A DNA stretch of 10,649 nucleotides from an uncultured Saprospiraceae bacterium (GTDB lineage Bacteria; Bacteroidota; Bacteroidia; Chitinophagales; Saprospiraceae). The stretch's first letter is position 1, and each line of letters opens with the position of its first letter. This document shows, piece after piece, positions 1 through 5,926 of this stretch. A program made the position numbers and the translations under genes. The notes under the pieces are model-generated. The model searched no databases. It saw nothing but the letters and a program-made list of their open reading frames with translations, and had not been told where the DNA came from. The stretch lies in the NCBI GenBank assembly GCA_937864255.1, contig CALMIT010000789.1, positions 1 through 10,649 of the forward strand, given 5' to 3'.

Positions 1-40
1 TCCCTCGTATTATTTTAAAATCGTGTGTTGTTGTATGGGC

Positions 41-1558
41 TCATTTTTTAACCAACACCCCCCCCGCCACAATCGGCCACCAGCGATCCACATTCAGCAA
101 TTTTGAGTCGTTCATAGCTTTTACCGTCAGCATCAGCCCGATGGGAAAAAGGACGATGCAGGGCATCCAGGCGGCCAGGGCTGCGGGCAGCGCGGCACTC
201 TCCGCCAGCTTTTTGCACATGATGGTCAGGATGATAAAAATCATAAAAAACACTATCGAAATCAAAATCGGGTAGCCGAAACCGCCTTTGCGCACTATCG
301 CCCCCATCGGCGCGCCGATGAAAAGGAAGATAAAACAAGCCAGCGCCAGGCTGAATTTCGAATGCAGTTCGAAAACGTGTTTTACTTTTTTTTCCGAAGT
401 TTTCTGGAGCGTAAGCGAAGTGGACTCGGCTTGCGACAACACGCTGCGCGCCAGTGTTTTGGCTCTTTCCATCAATTCTATCTGCTGATAAACCGAGAAA
501 GATTCCAGGAAACTTTTCGGATTCGCGGGGTCGGTTTTTTTAATTTGATCAAAGGTTGTCAAACCCTGCTGCTGCGGGCGTTCCATGACGATTTCTGCGG
601 GGGTGTTGCGTACGACGGTATCTTTCGGCACGGTGTCCGCCGGCGTTTTCGGCTGGTCAATGACGAGAAAAAATCGGTTTACGTAATTTCCGAAATCTTC
701 TTTGCGGCGCGCGTATTCGGCGTCAATGGAATCCACCGCAGCCGCAAGCTGGCTGGTGCTCAGCATGGTGTGGTGCGATTTGAAAAGTTCCTCGTCGGTG
801 CGCTGAATTTCGAATGCACCGAGGTCAAATACCTTCGACCATTCTTTGAACGAAGTGCGCACGAAAGGATAACTGCGGCGGGTGTCTTTGTAGGTGGGTT
901 TTACTTCAAAATATTGCGTGCCCTCAAACAAATCCATGATGAAATATTTGCCGGCTTCGGTGGTGTACATTTTGCCTTTGTCGGCGATAATCTGCGTGAG
1001 TCGTCCCTCGTTGCTTGCCGAATGGTCGTAGATGAGTACTTCTTCCACCGTTTTGTTGTCGGCGGCTTTTTTGCCGACGCGGATGACAAAATTTTGAAAA
1101 TCGTCATTAAAAAGTCCCTCCTCGATGCTGAGCGTGGGGCGTTGTTTGCGGATGTCGTACAGGCGGGATTTGAATTTCAGATTGGAAACGGGAATGAGAC
1201 TGTCCGAACAAAAAAACGAAAACAGCGCTACCAGTCCCGCCGCCCCCATCAGAGGAGTCATCACACGCATCAGCGAGATGCCGGCGGATTTCATACTTGA
1301 CAGTTCGTAACGCTCCGCCAGGTTGCCCATCAGCATCACCGTCGAAATCAAAATCGCAATCGGCAGCGCCATCGGTATGAGCGACACGGTGAGGTAACTG
1401 ATCAACTCAATGAGCATAAACAGTCCCGCGCCTTTGCCGATGATGTCGTCCACGTACACCCACAAATACTGCATCATCAGCACAAAAATGGCGATGAGGA
1501 AGGTCACGAAAAAAGGACCGACAAAACTGCTCAAAATGAATTTATCAAGCTTCTTCAA
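41..1558 (-). CDS. LptF/LptG-family (YjgP/YjgQ) permease, long Bacteroidota form
   Basis: Inner-membrane permease subunit of the Lpt ABC transporter that extracts lipopolysaccharide from the inner membrane and passes it to the periplasmic bridge (family knowledge). The 505-residue protein shows six hydrophobic segments near residues 11-35, 52-76, 101-117, 402-422, 428-447 and 456-480. This is the three-plus-three layout of LptF/LptG, with a large periplasmic domain between the halves. Supporting motifs are the start MKKLDKFIL, a cytoplasmic ELSSMKSAGIS stretch (85-95), and GAPMGAIVRKGGFG (415-428) after TM4. The protein is about 140 residues longer than the usual ~360. The extra part, roughly 260-395, is Pro/Gln/Ser-rich with a helical stretch before TM4. 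The start codon is TTG (complement of 1556-1558): an in-frame stop lies four codons upstream and the next ATG falls inside TM1, so TTG is the only start giving a full protein. LptF and LptG cannot be told apart here. No other lpt gene is nearby. Confidence 0.93.
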   Translation of the reverse strand: MKKLDKFILSSFVGPFFVTFLIAIFVLMMQYLWVYVDDIIGKGAGLFMLIELISYLTVSLIPMALPIAILISTVMLMGNLAERYELSSMKSAGISLMRVMTPLMGAAGLVALFSFFCSDSLIPVSNLKFKSRLYDIRKQRPTLSIEEGLFNDDFQNFVIRVGKKAADNKTVEEVLIYDHSASNEGRLTQIIADKGKMYTTEAGKYFIMDLFEGTQYFEVKPTYKDTRRSYPFVRTSFKEWSKVFDLGAFEIQRTDEELFKSHHTMLSTSQLAAAVDSIDAEYARRKEDFGNYVNRFFLVIDQPKTPADTVPKDTVVRNTPAEIVMERPQQQGLTTFDQIKKTDPANPKSFLESFSVYQQIELMERAKTLARSVLSQAESTSLTLQKTSEKKVKHVFELHSKFSLALACFIFLFIGAPMGAIVRKGGFGYPILISIVFFMIFIILTIMCKKLAESAALPAALAAWMPCIVLFPIGLMLTVKAMNDSKLLNVDRWWPIVAGGVLVKK

Positions 1559-1566
1559 GGTCGCGC

Positions 1567-1599
1567 GTCAAATTTTGCACAAAGAACGAAAATTTTGAC
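1567..1599. repeat. Imperfect inverted repeat just upstream of the lptF-like start
   Basis: GTCAAATTTT (1567-1576) and AAAATTTTGAC (1589-1599) form an inverted repeat with one extra base in the right arm and a 12-nt spacer. It begins 9 nt upstream of the TTG start of the permease. It could be an operator or a 5'-leader hairpin. The arms are mostly A/T, so chance is a serious alternative. Confidence 0.3.
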
Positions 1600-1710
1600 C
1601 CATTGTTGAAATGCGGGCGCGGGCGATTGTTTTCATTTTAAAAATCCCGACGCGGTCAAATTTCCGGCTTTCAATTTTTAAAAAAAGTAGCTTTAAAAAG
1701 TTGGGAAGTT

Positions 1711-1718
1711 TATTTTTG
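1711..1718 (+). promoter_or_regulatory. Candidate -7 promoter box for yebC
   Basis: TATTTTTG matches the Bacteroidota primary-sigma -7 consensus TAnnTTTG at all fixed positions. It lies about 50 nt upstream of the yebC ATG in an A/T-rich leader. I see no clear -33 TTTG at the expected 19-21 nt spacing. The call rests on the -7 box and its position only. Confidence 0.45.
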
Positions 1719-1767
1719 CACCGCTTTTTGAAAAACGACATTTTTAAGTTTTAAAATAAAACCTCAA

Positions 1768-2484
1768 ATGGGACGCGCATTTGAATACCGCAAAGAGAAA
1801 AAATTCAAACGTTGGGCAGGAATGGCGAAAGCTTTCACCCGTATCGGTCGTGAAATCGCCATCGCCGTAAAAGAAGGCGGACCCAATGCCGACTACAATC
1901 CGCGCCTGCGTATTGCCATCCAAAATGCAAAGGCGGCGAATATGCCGAAAGCCAACGTGGAAAGCGCGATACAAAAAGCGACGGCAAAAGACGCCGAAAA
2001 CTACGACGAGGTCGTTTACGAAGGCTACGCTCCGCACGGCGTCGCCGTGCTGGTGGAAACAGCCACCAACAATACCAACCGCACCGTGGCCAACATCCGT
2101 CACATTTTCAGCAAATACGGCGGCTCGCTCGGCACCTCCGGCTCGGTGGATTACATGTTTGAGCGCAAAGGCGTGTTTAAAGTAAAAATGGAAAACGCCG
2201 ACCTCGAAGAACTCGAACTCGAACTGATTGACCACGGTCTCGAAGAATTGCGGCAGGAAGAAGACGGACTCACTTTTTACAGCGCTTTCGTTGATTTCGG
2301 CACCCTGCAAAAAGCGCTCGAAGAGCGCGGCATCGAAGTGGTCAGCGCCGAGTCGCAGCGCATCCCCACCCATACAAAAGCCCTAACAGAAAGCCAGGTG
2401 GACGAAGTCATCCGCCTCATCGAAAAAATGGAGGAAGACGACGACGTGGTCAACGTTTTTCACACGATGGATATGAGTGAGTAG
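1768..2484 (+). CDS. yebC: YebC/PmpR/TACO1-family protein
   Basis: Cytoplasmic YebC-family protein. The family was long annotated as a transcriptional regulator. More recent work on YebC and TACO1 supports a ribosome-associated role that relieves stalling at polyproline stretches, so the regulator label should be held loosely. The 238-residue product matches the usual length (about 240) and has the Bacteroidota-type start MGRAFEYRKEKKFKRW instead of the proteobacterial MAGHSKW. Visible blocks are the N-terminal helical domain with FTRIGREIAIAVKEGGP (23-39) and IQNAKAANMPKANVESAI (51-68), then YEGYAPHG (84-91), LVETATNNTNRTVANIR (95-111), the GSVDYMF block (125-131), and a C-terminal ending with DDVVNVFHTM (225-234). 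The ATG is preceded by an A-rich sequence without Shine-Dalgarno, as is normal in this phylum. It is monocistronic in this window, divergent from the permease gene and convergent with the TonB-C-domain gene 19 nt downstream. Confidence 0.96.
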   Translation: MGRAFEYRKEKKFKRWAGMAKAFTRIGREIAIAVKEGGPNADYNPRLRIAIQNAKAANMPKANVESAIQKATAKDAENYDEVVYEGYAPHGVAVLVETATNNTNRTVANIRHIFSKYGGSLGTSGSVDYMFERKGVFKVKMENADLEELELELIDHGLEELRQEEDGLTFYSAFVDFGTLQKALEERGIEVVSAESQRIPTHTKALTESQVDEVIRLIEKMEEDDDVVNVFHTMDMSE

Positions 2485-2503
2485 GCGGGTAGCTCGAACA
2501 GGA

Positions 2504-2953
2504 TTACTTTCTTATTCTAAATGGGATTGGTACGTTGAATTGAACCGGAACAACCTTTCCCCGATGTTTACCCGGAATCCAATCAGGGAACAAATCAATT
2601 ATTCTGAGTGCTTCTTCATCTAACTCAGGACTGATACTCCTGACAATTTCTGGATTAGAAATGCTTCCGTCATTTTTTACCAAAAATGTAACTATTACAG
2701 TTCCTGCTACTCCATTTTTTTCGGCAGCTTCAGGGTACTCAAGATTCTCAATAATGAATGCAAGCATCTCCTTCTGAGAACATTTCTCCTTTTCTTTTTT
2801 ATCAGTGAATTCATCCTCACAACCAGGAAAGCGAGGCATTTCTTCTGTAATTCGATAAACAGAATCCGCAGCTTCCTCACGAGACAAATCTTGGGCAAAA
2901 AAACTGGTAGTAAAACAGAGAGAAAGGATTGCAGTAGGTAGATAATTTTTCAT
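2504..2953 (-). CDS. Secreted TonB C-terminal-domain protein
   Basis: Small (149 aa) protein with an N-terminal signal peptide (about 1-20, hydrophobic core AILSLCFTTSFFA before Q21) followed by a TonB C-terminal domain. Diagnostic features are MPRFPGCED (39-47), the linker ending at the LEYPEAAEKNGVAGTV region (71-86), the strand TFLVKNDGSI (89-98), the helix around EEALRIID (113-120), DWIPGK (124-129), and a final beta strand VPVQFNVPIPF (135-145). True TonB proteins span the inner membrane through an uncleaved N-terminal anchor and a Pro-rich linker. This one has neither, so it is probably free in the periplasm, with no evidence that it transduces energy. C45 and C58 could form a disulfide. 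The gene is AT-rich (about 39% GC by hand count over 2521-2760) compared with more than 50% in neighbours. It may be a recent acquisition or a fast-evolving accessory gene. Confidence 0.88.
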   Translation of the reverse strand: MKNYLPTAILSLCFTTSFFAQDLSREEAADSVYRITEEMPRFPGCEDEFTDKKEKEKCSQKEMLAFIIENLEYPEAAEKNGVAGTVIVTFLVKNDGSISNPEIVRSISPELDEEALRIIDLFPDWIPGKHRGKVVPVQFNVPIPFRIRK

Positions 2954-3005
2954 CAGACTAAATTTTAGTTTTTAAGAATTTGAAAAAGCAAAACCAAATT
3001 ATTGA

Positions 3006-3042
3006 AATAAAACGCAGCTAAAATAGTATGCTGCGTTTTATT
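3006..3042 (-). terminator. Intrinsic terminator of the cupin-sigma-SRPBCC cluster
   Basis: A perfect 13-bp inverted repeat, AATAAAACGCAGC (3006-3018) and GCTGCGTTTTATT (3030-3042), with an 11-nt loop. Read on the minus strand, the GC core CGCAGC/GCTGCG is followed by TTTTATTTC, and the hairpin starts 9 nt after the stop of the 3052-3453 gene. Position and structure fit a Rho-independent terminator. The symmetrical A/T flanks make it potentially bidirectional. It also separates the operon from the TonB-C-domain gene. Confidence 0.8.
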
Positions 3043-3051
3043 CCAATATTC

Positions 3052-3453
3052 CTACCTCGCCCGCATCCGGTTGTTGCGCGGGTTGTGTTCCAGTTCTGCC
3101 AATCCCAGCGCTTCCATGAGCGGCGGGATGTACATGCCGAAGCGTCCGCGAAAACCTTTTTTCAGTCCGTACCAGCCGCCTACCGGGTTTTCGGGGGAGC
3201 GCCCCCAGGCTTCTACCGTGCCGTCTTTGGCGGGTTTTTGTTCGTCGGCGGAGCCGAGTTCCATCCAGTCGCCGTGCGCTTTCAGCATATCGTGCAAATC
3301 CTGAATACACCTGAAGTCGTAGTGCAAAACCGTGGAGCCGACCGTGCAGACCAGGATTTCCTTGCCGTCTTTTTCGGCTTTGTACATCGTGTAATCGGAA
3401 GTGCCGGGCGCCGTTTTGAGTTGCCAGGGATTGTCTTTGGTTCCTTTTTCCAT
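3052..3453 (-). CDS. Conserved small protein of unknown function
   Basis: A 133-residue soluble protein with no signal peptide or membrane segment. I recognise the pattern as a conserved bacterial family (I recall it as DUF6855, not verified) but know no function. The sequence opens with KGTKDNPWQLKTAPGTSDY (3-21). It continues with ILVCTVGSTVLHYDFRCI (33-50), GDWMELGSADEQKP (61-74), a glycine/tryptophan-rich AWGRSPENPVGGWYGLKKG (82-100), FRGRFGMYIPPLMEALGL (101-118), and a basic tail EHNPRNNRMRAR (122-133). The dense Trp, Gly and Arg residues in the second half suggest a conserved compact fold rather than a disordered tail. The ATG lies 2 nt after the stop of the SRPBCC gene, so the two are very probably co-transcribed and translationally coupled. 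A terminator follows immediately. Confidence 0.82.
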   Translation of the reverse strand: MEKGTKDNPWQLKTAPGTSDYTMYKAEKDGKEILVCTVGSTVLHYDFRCIQDLHDMLKAHGDWMELGSADEQKPAKDGTVEAWGRSPENPVGGWYGLKKGFRGRFGMYIPPLMEALGLAELEHNPRNNRMRAR

Positions 3454-3455
3454 GT

Positions 3456-3983
3456 TTATTGATTTGAGTGTTGAATGATTTCGGCTTCTTGTTTCAGGTC
3501 GGCAGCAAATTTTTCAAAAGAAGCGTCGAAGTCGGGAATGTGTTTGGCTGCCATCGGAAACATCAAGCCTCCGATTTTTTCAGACATGCTAAAGGTACTG
3601 CTTCCGTCCGGATTGGCGGTAAGGGTGTACGTGCGCAGGCCTTTAAAAAAGGGCGCGGCGCCGTCCGTCCACACCATTTCTGTTTCGGGAGCGAGTTTTT
3701 TTACTTTCAATTTAAAAGTGCGGGTAATGTCCAGGGTGGAAACGAGGCTGATTTTTTCGCCCTGAGCGATGTCGCCTTCCATTTTTAAAATCGTGGAATT
3801 CCACCGCGGAAAATCGTCGGCATTGGTCAGCAAAGCCCAGATGACTTCGCGGTCGGCGGCGATGCGGACGCTCACCGAAGTTTGCCGGCTGAAAGTCTTT
3901 TTGATAGTGCTGGCTTTGCCCGTCTGAGCAAAAGCGGAAACGGTTGTCGTCATGATGAAAAGTAAAATTTGAATTTGTCTCAT
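3456..3983 (-). CDS. SRPBCC/START-like (polyketide cyclase-type) protein with apparent signal peptide
   Basis: The 175-residue product carries a START/Bet v1-like ligand-binding fold. After the N-terminus come a strand SVSVRIAADREVIWALLTNADDFPRWNSTI (36-65), a beta-rich middle (KISLVSTLDITRTFKLKVKKL), MVWTDG, YTLTANPDGSSTFSMSEKIGG, and a long C-terminal helix (DFDASFEKFAADLKQEAEII) that closes the cavity. Residues 4-19 are hydrophobic and end in AFA before Q20, which reads as a signal peptidase I site, so the protein is probably exported. Most SRPBCC relatives are cytosolic. An internal ATG at codon 11 would remove much of the hydrophobic core and could give a cytosolic form. The ligand is unknown. 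The gene sits 55 nt downstream of the sigma-factor gene and 2 nt upstream of the small conserved gene. Confidence 0.85.
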   Translation of the reverse strand: MRQIQILLFIMTTTVSAFAQTGKASTIKKTFSRQTSVSVRIAADREVIWALLTNADDFPRWNSTILKMEGDIAQGEKISLVSTLDITRTFKLKVKKLAPETEMVWTDGAAPFFKGLRTYTLTANPDGSSTFSMSEKIGGLMFPMAAKHIPDFDASFEKFAADLKQEAEIIQHSNQ

Positions 3984-4038
3984 TAGAAAATGTTTTTACC
4001 CTTTGACGAACGAGCCGCGCCGGATGATAGGGCAAAAA

Positions 4039-4839
4039 TTATTTTTCTTCGAGATATTTATCCATCACCGCTTTGTTGTGTGTCAGATGGTGCAGTTGCA
4101 GCGCCGCTGCGCCCGATTCAAAAGGGTCAATTGCGCGGACGATTTCCAAACGCAGATCAAATAATGTCGCTTTGTCTTTTTGTCCGGCGGCGCGCACCAT
4201 TTCTATTTTCATCAGTTCCTCCTGCACTTTTTGTTTCGGATTAAAAATGCCGTTCAGTTCGGTGCATTGGTGGCACACGCCTTCCTTGTTGATGAGCGCG
4301 CAGCGATGGTCAAAAATGGCGGTCATTTTGCTGCGGGCGGTGTGCAGGTAGTATTTGATCATCGCCTCGCTCTTGTCCAGAATCTGTGCAATTTCGCTGA
4401 CCTGAAAAGCATAAATTTCTTTCAATAGCAGACACAATTGCTGCTCGATGGGCAGCGATTTGGCGATACAGGTAAAACAAAAAGTGATGTGTTCCCTGAT
4501 TTCAAAATCACCTTGCGGCGAAGTCGTTCTGATTTCCATCATTTCCTGAAAAAACTGGCGATTACTCAGGGCAGCTTCTTTGCAAATGTCCGTCACGTTT
4601 TCCGGCCAGCGCTTTTTGGCGCGCAAGAAATCGCGTGCCAGATTGGAAGCAATTGTAAAAATCCAGGTTTTCAGGCTGCTGTCGCCGCGAAAAGATTCCA
4701 GATTTTTGTGGGCTTTCAGGTAGGTTTCCTGCACAATGTCCTCTGTGTCTTCCACGCTTGCCGTCATGCGCAAAATGTAAGATTTGAGCTGCGGTCGGCA
4801 AGATTTAAAAGTCTCGTTCAGGGTGTCGAGTGTAGTCAT
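4039..4839 (-). CDS. ECF-like sigma-70 family RNA polymerase sigma factor with Cys-containing C-terminal extension
   Basis: RNA polymerase sigma factor of 266 residues. Region 2 spans about 10-77, including TEDIVQETYLKAHKNLESFRG (32-52) for core binding and SSLKTWIFTIASNLARDFLR (54-73) for -10 recognition. Region 4 spans about 126-172 with a helix-turn-helix around VSEIAQILDKSEAMIKYYL (147-165). Typical ECF factors stop near residue 180. This one continues for about 90 residues with C180, C189 and C192 (CHQC), TELNGIFNPKQ (193-203), then predicted helices. Another CxxC (C121, C124) sits just before region 4. The tail does not look like the SnoaL domain of ECF41-type factors. No anti-sigma gene is visible in the window. 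The cysteines could bind a metal or act as a thiol switch; this is inference. The gene starts 9 nt after the cupin stop, indicating co-transcription. Confidence 0.92.
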   Translation of the reverse strand: MTTLDTLNETFKSCRPQLKSYILRMTASVEDTEDIVQETYLKAHKNLESFRGDSSLKTWIFTIASNLARDFLRAKKRWPENVTDICKEAALSNRQFFQEMMEIRTTSPQGDFEIREHITFCFTCIAKSLPIEQQLCLLLKEIYAFQVSEIAQILDKSEAMIKYYLHTARSKMTAIFDHRCALINKEGVCHQCTELNGIFNPKQKVQEELMKIEMVRAAGQKDKATLFDLRLEIVRAIDPFESGAAALQLHHLTHNKAVMDKYLEEK

Positions 4840-4848
4840 ACATTTTTT

Positions 4849-5214
4849 TTATTTTGAAAAATTCGGGTTTAAAAAATCGCCGTCCACAATCCACAAAGCA
4901 GCGCCGCCGGACGAAACAGCCTGATGCGACGACATGCCGTCGGATACTTCGACGCTCATTCCTTTTTTTAAAAAATAGCTGACGCCGTCGGCGAGTTTCA
5001 TTTCAAGGCTGCCTTCGAGGCAGAAAATCAAGTGCCCTTTTTCGCACCAATGGTCGGCTTCATAGCCGGCCGAATATTCGATCAGCCTGATTTTTAAAAA
5101 ACCAAAATCCAAAGTTTTGACATCGGCAAAACCTTTCGATCCCGGCTGCCGCACCGCGGGCATCGCCGTCCAGTCGCTCACTTGAAAAGGAATATTTACG
5201 GGATTCATTTGCAT
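4849..5214 (-). CDS. DHCW-type cupin-fold protein
   Basis: A 121-residue single-domain cupin, first gene of the cluster. The core shows SAGYEADHWCEKGHLIFCLEGSLEM (48-72), with the D-H-W-C signature at 54-57 where the named DHCW family has D-H-C-W. H55, H61 and E67 are plausible metal ligands in cupin motif 1, and SDGMSSHQAV (91-100) provides a motif-2 histidine, H97. The rest is beta-rich: DVKTLDFGFLKIRLIEY (31-47) and ALWIVDGDFL (106-115). Reaction and substrate are unknown; the family is annotated only by fold. A second in-frame ATG at codon 3 is an alternative start. It is divergent from the DNA glycosylase gene across 67 nt. It precedes the sigma factor by 9 nt, which suggests a role in the response that factor controls. 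Confidence 0.85.
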   Translation of the reverse strand: MQMNPVNIPFQVSDWTAMPAVRQPGSKGFADVKTLDFGFLKIRLIEYSAGYEADHWCEKGHLIFCLEGSLEMKLADGVSYFLKKGMSVEVSDGMSSHQAVSSGGAALWIVDGDFLNPNFSK

Positions 5215-5255
5215 TCTTTTTTAGAAAAATTTTCCTCCGAAGCGCGCAATCCGCG

Positions 5256-5263
5256 TACTTTCG
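5256..5263 (+). promoter_or_regulatory. Candidate -7 promoter box for the DNA glycosylase gene
   Basis: TACTTTCG differs from the Bacteroidota consensus TAnnTTTG at one position and lies 18 nt upstream of the ATG at 5282, implying a very short leader. No convincing -33 box is seen. Confidence 0.3.
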
Positions 5264-5268
5264 GGATT

Positions 5269-5276
5269 CAAAAATA
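5269..5276 (-). promoter_or_regulatory. Candidate -7 promoter box for the cupin-sigma operon
   Basis: On the minus strand this reads TATTTTTG, a full match to TAnnTTTG. It lies about 55 nt upstream of the cupin ATG (5214). The -33 region would fall inside the start of the divergent glycosylase gene, where I see no TTTG. It nearly abuts the plus-strand candidate box at 5256-5263, so the two transcription units may compete for RNA polymerase. Confidence 0.4.
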
Positions 5277-5281
5277 AAATT

Positions 5282-5926
5282 ATGTCTTTATCCGCCCGGC
5301 TCCTGCCCCCCGAATTTTATCTCCGCACCGACGTCGTACAAATAGCCAAAGATCTGCTGGGAAAAATTTTATTTACCGAAATTGACGGCGTAATTTCCTC
5401 GGGCAAAATCGTGGAAACCGAAGCCTATCGCGGGCCCGACGACCGTGCCTGCCACGCCTGGAATTATCGCCGCACGCCGCGCACGGAAGTGATGTTTGGC
5501 GCGGGCGGTCACGCTTACGTGTACATTTGCTACGGCATTCACCATCTTTTCAACGTCGTGACCGCACCTTCGGACGACGCGCACGCCGTGCTCATTCGCG
5601 CCGTTGAACCCATTGAAAATGTGGAGCTTATGCTCGCACGCCGCGGATTTTCAAAACCAATTCCGGCACTCACCGCCGGCCCGGGCGCGCTGAGCAAAGC
5701 ACTCGGCATCACCACAGGTTTAAACGGCGCCAATTTGTACGCGCCCGACAGCCCGATTCGGATTCTGGACGCAGGGTATAAAGTGGAGAAAATAATGGAA
5801 GGAAAACGCATCGGCGTAGAATCTGCCGGTGAAAGCGCACACTGGCCCTGGCGTTTTTGGGAAGCCGGCAACAGTTGGGTGAGCAAAGGCAGCGGCCGGC
5901 TCAGGGATAGCTCCGCAAAAGCGTAA
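5282..5926 (+). CDS. AAG/MPG-family DNA-3-methyladenine glycosylase
   Basis: Base-excision-repair enzyme that removes 3-methyladenine and other alkylated or deaminated purines. The 214-residue protein aligns by eye with the alkyladenine glycosylase family. IVETEAYRGPDD (43-54) contains the catalytic Glu (E47, equivalent to human E125) and Y49 (Y127). H58 follows at the same spacing as human H136. AYVYICYGIHHLFNVV (78-93) carries the base-stacking Tyr and the Asn of the active site (N91). VLIRAVEP (103-110) has the conserved Arg. TAGPGALSKALGI lies in the C-terminal half. Length is normal for a bacterial member (about 200). The start MSLSARLLPPEFY reaches the usual LPxxFY opening. The last 26 bp overlap the 3' end of the convergent batA-like gene, so the final residues (to SSAKA) are probably not conserved. 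Confidence 0.95.
   Translation: MSLSARLLPPEFYLRTDVVQIAKDLLGKILFTEIDGVISSGKIVETEAYRGPDDRACHAWNYRRTPRTEVMFGAGGHAYVYICYGIHHLFNVVTAPSDDAHAVLIRAVEPIENVELMLARRGFSKPIPALTAGPGALSKALGITTGLNGANLYAPDSPIRILDAGYKVEKIMEGKRIGVESAGESAHWPWRFWEAGNSWVSKGSGRLRDSSAKA

Noticed and set aside
362..1300. Long plus-strand open frame (312 codons) opposite the LptF/LptG-type gene
   Set aside because: It is antisense to a gene with clear family motifs and membrane segments. Its product is rich in Phe, Arg, Val and Gly, typical of a reverse-strand shadow, and shows no domain.
1744..2373. Minus-strand open frame (209 codons) opposite yebC
   Set aside because: It is antisense to an unmistakable YebC; its His/Phe/Val-rich composition is that of a shadow frame.
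3712..4035. Minus-strand 107-codon frame overlapping the SRPBCC gene start
   Set aside because: It overlaps the recognisable SRPBCC frame, is rich in Arg/His/Phe with no domain, and reads as an out-of-frame shadow.
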